From the NCBI GenBank assembly GCA_945637645.1, contig CALZDK010000078.1, forward strand, positions 1 to 8,811: a stretch of 8,811 bases of DNA, read 5' to 3'. Under the pieces are notes generated by a model. The model saw nothing but the letters and a program-made list of their open reading frames with translations, had not been told where the DNA came from and did no database searches. Positions 5,985 through 8,811 of this stretch are shown in pieces; within the stretch, counting starts at the first letter, position 1, and every line of letters starts with the position of its first letter. A program made the position numbers and the translations under genes. Source of the DNA: an uncultured Prevotella sp. Lineage in GTDB: Bacteria > Bacteroidota > Bacteroidia > Bacteroidales > Bacteroidaceae.

Positions 5985-6800
5985 ATGTATTTGGTAAGCG
6001 ACACACGCAAGGTAACAACACACCGCTTCATTGAGATGAAGCAAAAAGGAGAGAAGATATCAATGCTCACATCCTACGACTTCACCACCGCAGGTATAGT
6101 TGACAAGGCAGGCATCGATGGCATCCTCGTTGGCGACTCGGCTTCCAACGTCATGGCAGGAAACACCACCACACTCCCCATAACCGTAGAACAAATGATC
6201 TATCACGCACGTTCCGTAGTTCGTGCCACCAAGCGCGCCCTCGTGGTCTGCGACATGCCCTTCGGAAGCTATCAGGCCGACTGCAAAGACGGAGTGCTCA
6301 ATGCCATCCGCATCATGAAGGAGAGCGGTTGCGACGCACTGAAACTCGAAGGCGGCGTGGAGATATTAGACACAGTGAGACGAATACTCGACGCCGGAAT
6401 CCCCGTTATGGGCCACCTCGGACTCACCCCACAGAGCATCAACAAGTTCGGCACCTATTCCGTTCGTGCCAAAAACGAGGCAGAGGCGGCAAAACTGTCT
6501 GCCGACGCCAAGGCATTGGCAGACGCAGGCTGCTTCGCCATAGTGTTGGAGAAAGTGCCAGCCAAGTTGGCAGCCGAAGTTTCCGCATCAATAGCAGTGC
6601 CAACCATCGGCATTGGAGCCGGCAATGGCACCGACGGACAGATTCTTGTGGTTGACGACATGCTTGGCAAGACCCAGGGTTTCTCCCCACGCTTCCTCCG
6701 TCGCTATGCCGACCTCAACAACATAATGACCTCCGCCATCGGACGCTATGTGGAGGACGTGAAGAACAGCGACTTCCCCAACGAGCAGGAATCATATTGA
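5985..6800 (+). CDS. panB: 3-methyl-2-oxobutanoate hydroxymethyltransferase (PanB)
   Basis: A 271-residue cytosolic enzyme that transfers a hydroxymethyl group from 5,10-methylenetetrahydrofolate to 2-oxoisovalerate, making ketopantoate. This is the first committed step towards pantothenate and coenzyme A. The family is unmistakable: ISMLTSYDFTTAGIVDKAG, VGDSASNVMAG, VVCDMPFGSYQ, ALKLEGG, PVMGHLGLTPQS, AIVLEKVP and PTIGIGAGNGTDGQ appear in order. Metal and substrate ligands known from E. coli PanB (Asp45, Asp84, Lys112, Glu114, Glu181) line up with D51, D90, K120, E122 and E189 here. Length is normal. The start at 5985 is preceded only by an AT-rich stretch with eight T residues and no Shine-Dalgarno. 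No own promoter is evident, so it is probably read from 5241-5271. Neither panC nor panD is in the window. The MFS gene begins 12 bases downstream. Confidence 0.97.
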   Translation: MYLVSDTRKVTTHRFIEMKQKGEKISMLTSYDFTTAGIVDKAGIDGILVGDSASNVMAGNTTTLPITVEQMIYHARSVVRATKRALVVCDMPFGSYQADCKDGVLNAIRIMKESGCDALKLEGGVEILDTVRRILDAGIPVMGHLGLTPQSINKFGTYSVRAKNEAEAAKLSADAKALADAGCFAIVLEKVPAKLAAEVSASIAVPTIGIGAGNGTDGQILVVDDMLGKTQGFSPRFLRRYADLNNIMTSAIGRYVEDVKNSDFPNEQESY

Positions 6801-6812
6801 GAATAAGACACA

Positions 6813-7991
6813 ATGAACACGCAAAACACTCCCGTTCACATCACTCTGTGGCATAAGGGCTTTTGGCTCTTGTCGTTGGCAAATCTCTTTGTCACGATGT
6901 CTGTCTATGCCCTCCTTCCGGTCATGCCGCAATGGCTCATGTGCTATGAGCATTTCTCACCGTTCTACACTGGTCTGTCGATGGGAGCCTTTGCTTTCGG
7001 ACTCTTCGCCTTCGGCACTTTCTGCTCCTATCTCGTACAGCGTTTCAGACGCAATGCCGTCTGCATCAGGGCAATACTGATCATGGCATTGCTCATTGCC
7101 GCCATATATTATCTCCACGACAACCACATCACCATGATTGATGTCTGGGCGATAATTGGCCAGCGGTTCCTCCTCGGAGCCACTTTCGGACTTGCCAAGA
7201 TGGTGTTGTCGAGCACTCTCATTGTCGATACGAGCGAGTCGTTCCAGCGCACCGAGGCAAACCACAGCTCTTCGTGGTTTGCGCGTTTCGCCCTCTCCCT
7301 CGGTCCTCTCCTTGGCATTGTGGTAAACCATATTTGGGGCTTCGGCGCCGTTCTCGTCATGTGTGTAGCCCTTTGCCTCCTTGCCGTGGTTCTCATCCGC
7401 ATGGTCGATTTCCCCTTCCGCGCCCCCGAGGAGAACGTCACACTGTTCAGCCTCGACCGTTTCTTCCTCACGTCGGGAACGTTGCTCTTCGCCAACCTGT
7501 TCATCATCACTGTCGCCATAGGACTTATAATGTCCGTGGAGCTCTCTTTCACGTTCTACGGCATGATAATGTTCGGTTTCTTCCTCGCGCTCCTCGCCCA
7601 GCGTTTTGTCTTCATCAATGCCGAACTGAAGAGCGAGGTTGTCACAGGCCTTATACTCGTTTTCACAGCCCTGCTCCTCATGGTCACACGCCATGCCGTC
7701 GTTGTCAACTATGCCGCCCCCACCATGATAGGCCTCGGCGTAGGCATCGTTGGAGCACGATTCCTGCTCTTCTTCATAAAGCTGAGCCGCCACTGTCAGC
7801 GAGGCACCTCACAGAGCACCTACATCCTTGGTTGGGAGTCGGGCATAGCCCTCGGCGTTGGCATCGGCTACGCCTTCTTCAGCGGCAACGAACAGCTTGC
7901 CCTCATCTTCTCCCTCTCACTCGTCAGCGTTGCCTTGGCTCTCTATATCCTCGTAACCCACTCATGGTTTGTAAATCACAAGAACAGATGA
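6813..7991 (+). CDS. Major facilitator superfamily (MFS) transporter
   Basis: A 392-residue inner-membrane transporter with about twelve hydrophobic segments in two groups of six, roughly at 16-38, 52-75, 84-101, 112-132, 154-171, 177-197, then 223-243, 245-266, 276-292, 299-323, 336-356 and 361-383. The central cytoplasmic loop is at about 198-220. MFS-like features are the basic loop VQRFRRNAVCIR (75-86) between helices 2 and 3, and the GQRFLLGATFGLAKM stretch of helix 4 (116-130). The substrate cannot be assigned. The position after panB could point to a pantothenate-related or drug/metabolite exporter, but gene order alone is weak evidence. The ATG is 12 bases after panB. The stop overlaps the next start (ATGA), so the two are probably translationally coupled. 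GC-rich third positions make antisense frames open here; they are not genes. Confidence 0.92.
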   Translation: MNTQNTPVHITLWHKGFWLLSLANLFVTMSVYALLPVMPQWLMCYEHFSPFYTGLSMGAFAFGLFAFGTFCSYLVQRFRRNAVCIRAILIMALLIAAIYYLHDNHITMIDVWAIIGQRFLLGATFGLAKMVLSSTLIVDTSESFQRTEANHSSSWFARFALSLGPLLGIVVNHIWGFGAVLVMCVALCLLAVVLIRMVDFPFRAPEENVTLFSLDRFFLTSGTLLFANLFIITVAIGLIMSVELSFTFYGMIMFGFFLALLAQRFVFINAELKSEVVTGLILVFTALLLMVTRHAVVVNYAAPTMIGLGVGIVGARFLLFFIKLSRHCQRGTSQSTYILGWESGIALGVGIGYAFFSGNEQLALIFSLSLVSVALALYILVTHSWFVNHKNR

Positions 7992-8737
7992 CACCCACAC
8001 TCCCACAATCCACCATCGACACCCTGCGCAGCCTTGCCGAACGCTACGAGACACGCCAATTCATTCAGGGCGACCCAAGCTGGTTTATGCACCAGGTGGA
8101 GGGACGAGCCAATCAGGAAGCCATGGCTTTCGTGGCTCAGTCGGTGGCTTACGGCAGCCGCAAGCAGTTCATGGCAAAGACACAGAGGCTGCTCGACGCT
8201 TCGGGTGGCGACATGTCGCGGTGGATTGCCGAAGGCGCTTTCCACGACATCGTGCCTCGCAACAGTTCCTGCTTCTATCGGCTCTACAACAACGATATGT
8301 TCAACCGCTTCCTCACCGCCTATCAGACCCTTCTGCGGCAGCATGGCACCATGGGCGACTTCCTCTGTCGTCGATCCTCCGATGCCCTCTCGGCAATAGA
8401 AGCCCTTACGCGCTTCTTCGCCGACAATGGCTCCCATGGAATCATCCCCATCAACGCCAAGTCGTCGTGCAAGCGGCTGTGCATGTTCCTCAGGTGGATG
8501 TCGCGCAGCGGATCGCCAGTGGATTTGGGCCTTTGGAGCCACTTCATCCCCCGCCGCACACTCATCATGCCCATGGATGTCCACGTGGTTCGCCAGTCGG
8601 TTAATTTCGGACTCCTCAAAGGTTCGTCAGCCACAATGTCAACAGCCCGCCGCCTCACCGACACCATGTTGCAAGTGTTTCCCGACGACCCTCTGAAAGG
8701 CGACTTCGCCCTCTTCGGGCTTGGGGTTGCGGATTGA
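7988..8737 (+). CDS. TIGR02757/DUF2400 family protein
   Basis: A 249-residue soluble protein of the TIGR02757 (DUF2400) family, widespread in Bacteroidetes and without an established function. Landmarks are an N-terminal helix ending in FIQGDPSWF (25-33), AMAFVAQSVAYGSRKQF (45-61), the central FYRLYNNDMFNRFL (96-109), SSCKRLCMFLRWMSR (159-173), VDLGLW (178-183), LIMPMDVHVVRQS (192-204) and the closing PDDPLKGDFALFGLGV (232-247). The SCKR lysine (K162) and MDVH aspartate (D197) recall the catalytic Lys and Asp of HhH-GPD DNA glycosylases such as Nth, OGG1 and archaeal AGOG, so a nucleic-acid role is possible; that is inference. The frame is open far upstream (from 7274), but the ATG at 7988, overlapping the MFS stop, gives the family N-terminus. 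Length is typical. The next annotated element is a repeat that includes its stop codon. Confidence 0.9.
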   Translation: MTPTLPQSTIDTLRSLAERYETRQFIQGDPSWFMHQVEGRANQEAMAFVAQSVAYGSRKQFMAKTQRLLDASGGDMSRWIAEGAFHDIVPRNSSCFYRLYNNDMFNRFLTAYQTLLRQHGTMGDFLCRRSSDALSAIEALTRFFADNGSHGIIPINAKSSCKRLCMFLRWMSRSGSPVDLGLWSHFIPRRTLIMPMDVHVVRQSVNFGLLKGSSATMSTARRLTDTMLQVFPDDPLKGDFALFGLGVAD

Positions 8738-8760
8738 TCATTGATGATTGATGATTGACT
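8733..8760 (+). repeat. Four tandem heptamers overlapping the DUF2400 stop codon
   Basis: ATTGATC, ATTGATG, ATTGATG and ATTGACT follow each other without gaps. The first supplies the TGA stop codon of the preceding gene (8735-8737). Such ATTGATG-type runs are common between genes in Bacteroidales. The array may have grown by slippage and has no assigned role. Confidence 0.75.
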
Positions 8761-8768
8761 CAAGTTTC

Positions 8769-8785
8769 GCATGTCTGTGACATGC
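8769..8785. repeat. Perfect 7-base inverted repeat (hairpin), possible terminator or protein-binding site
   Basis: GCATGTC and GACATGC are separated by TGT, giving a perfect 7-base stem with a 3-base loop, 31 bases after the DUF2400 stop. No run of T follows, so it is not a standard intrinsic terminator. It could still slow transcription at the operon end or bind a dimeric protein. Confidence 0.55.
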
Positions 8786-8791
8786 TGTCAG

Positions 8792-8808
8792 TGAACAAGT
8801 TGACAAGT
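8792..8808 (+). repeat. Possible start of a short direct-repeat array, cut by the window edge
   Basis: TGAACAAGT (8792-8800) is followed directly by TGACAAGT (8801-8808), two near-identical units. Arrays of such ACAAGTTGACAAGT units are frequent between genes in Prevotella. Only two units are visible before the sequence ends. Confidence 0.35.
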
Positions 8809-8811
8809 GGA

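Noticed and set aside
6957..7793. 278-codon minus-strand open frame opposite the MFS gene
   Set aside because: Its product is a highly acidic, low-complexity Glu-rich sequence, which is what the antisense of a hydrophobic membrane protein gives. The plus-strand frame is a coherent transporter.
7274..7987. 238-codon upstream extension of the DUF2400 frame
   Set aside because: The extension lies wholly inside the MFS gene, and its product is Pro/His/Arg-rich and unlike any domain. The family N-terminus begins at 7988.
1..8811. CRISPR array, tRNA, rRNA, insertion sequence, attachment site or phage genes
   Set aside because: I saw no spaced repeat array, cloverleaf, transposase, integrase or terminal inverted repeats. 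All large frames are assigned to ordinary genes.

Overview
The window looks like a chromosomal core region from a Bacteroidales bacterium, most likely a Prevotella-type organism. The evidence is the moxR–DUF58–BatD-like–batA gene order of the Bacteroides aerotolerance (bat) locus, three promoters of the Bacteroidetes TAnnTTTG type, little use of Shine-Dalgarno sequences, and protein sequences that read as Bacteroidales homologues. I see no insertion sequence, phage, plasmid, CRISPR, tRNA or rRNA signal. Coding density is high and every gene looks intact except the one cut by the left edge.

Left arm, minus strand (3665 down to 1): an operon transcribed leftwards. It encodes a MoxR-type AAA+ ATPase (2670-3665), a DUF58 protein with a von Willebrand A-like MIDAS motif (1801-2670), a signal-peptide-bearing membrane protein related to BatD/DUF4381 (705-1772), and the N-terminal 229 residues of BatA, a membrane-anchored VWA protein (1-688, running off the window). 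MoxR ATPases typically act with VWA proteins to remodel or assemble target proteins. In Bacteroides fragilis the bat genes are linked to aerotolerance. batB to batE would be expected just beyond the left edge.

Centre: a 228-base AT-rich intergenic region (3666-3893) separates the leftward operon from a rightward one, with a promoter-like element for each direction. The rightward unit encodes a response regulator with an intact receiver domain and a divergent C-terminal helix-turn-helix-like region (3894-4619). It overlaps by 11 bases a small polytopic membrane protein that faintly resembles part of the AbgT transporter family (4609-5223). No histidine kinase lies nearby.

Right arm, plus strand: a strong Bacteroidetes promoter (5241-5271) precedes a HAD-family phosphatase/phosphomutase (5291-5950). 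It is followed closely by panB, ketopantoate hydroxymethyltransferase of the pantothenate/CoA pathway (5985-6800), a 12-helix MFS transporter (6813-7991), and a TIGR02757/DUF2400 protein (7988-8737) that overlaps the transporter gene in an ATGA arrangement. Short gaps and no visible terminators suggest one transcript. The last 75 bases hold short tandem repeats and a small perfect hairpin.

I found no clearly new multi-gene system. The points most worth a second look are the orphan regulator coupled to an AbgT-like half-size membrane protein, the glycosylase-like Lys/Asp pair in the DUF2400 protein, and a shared extended promoter motif, TAnnTTTGCnnCC, at all three promoters.
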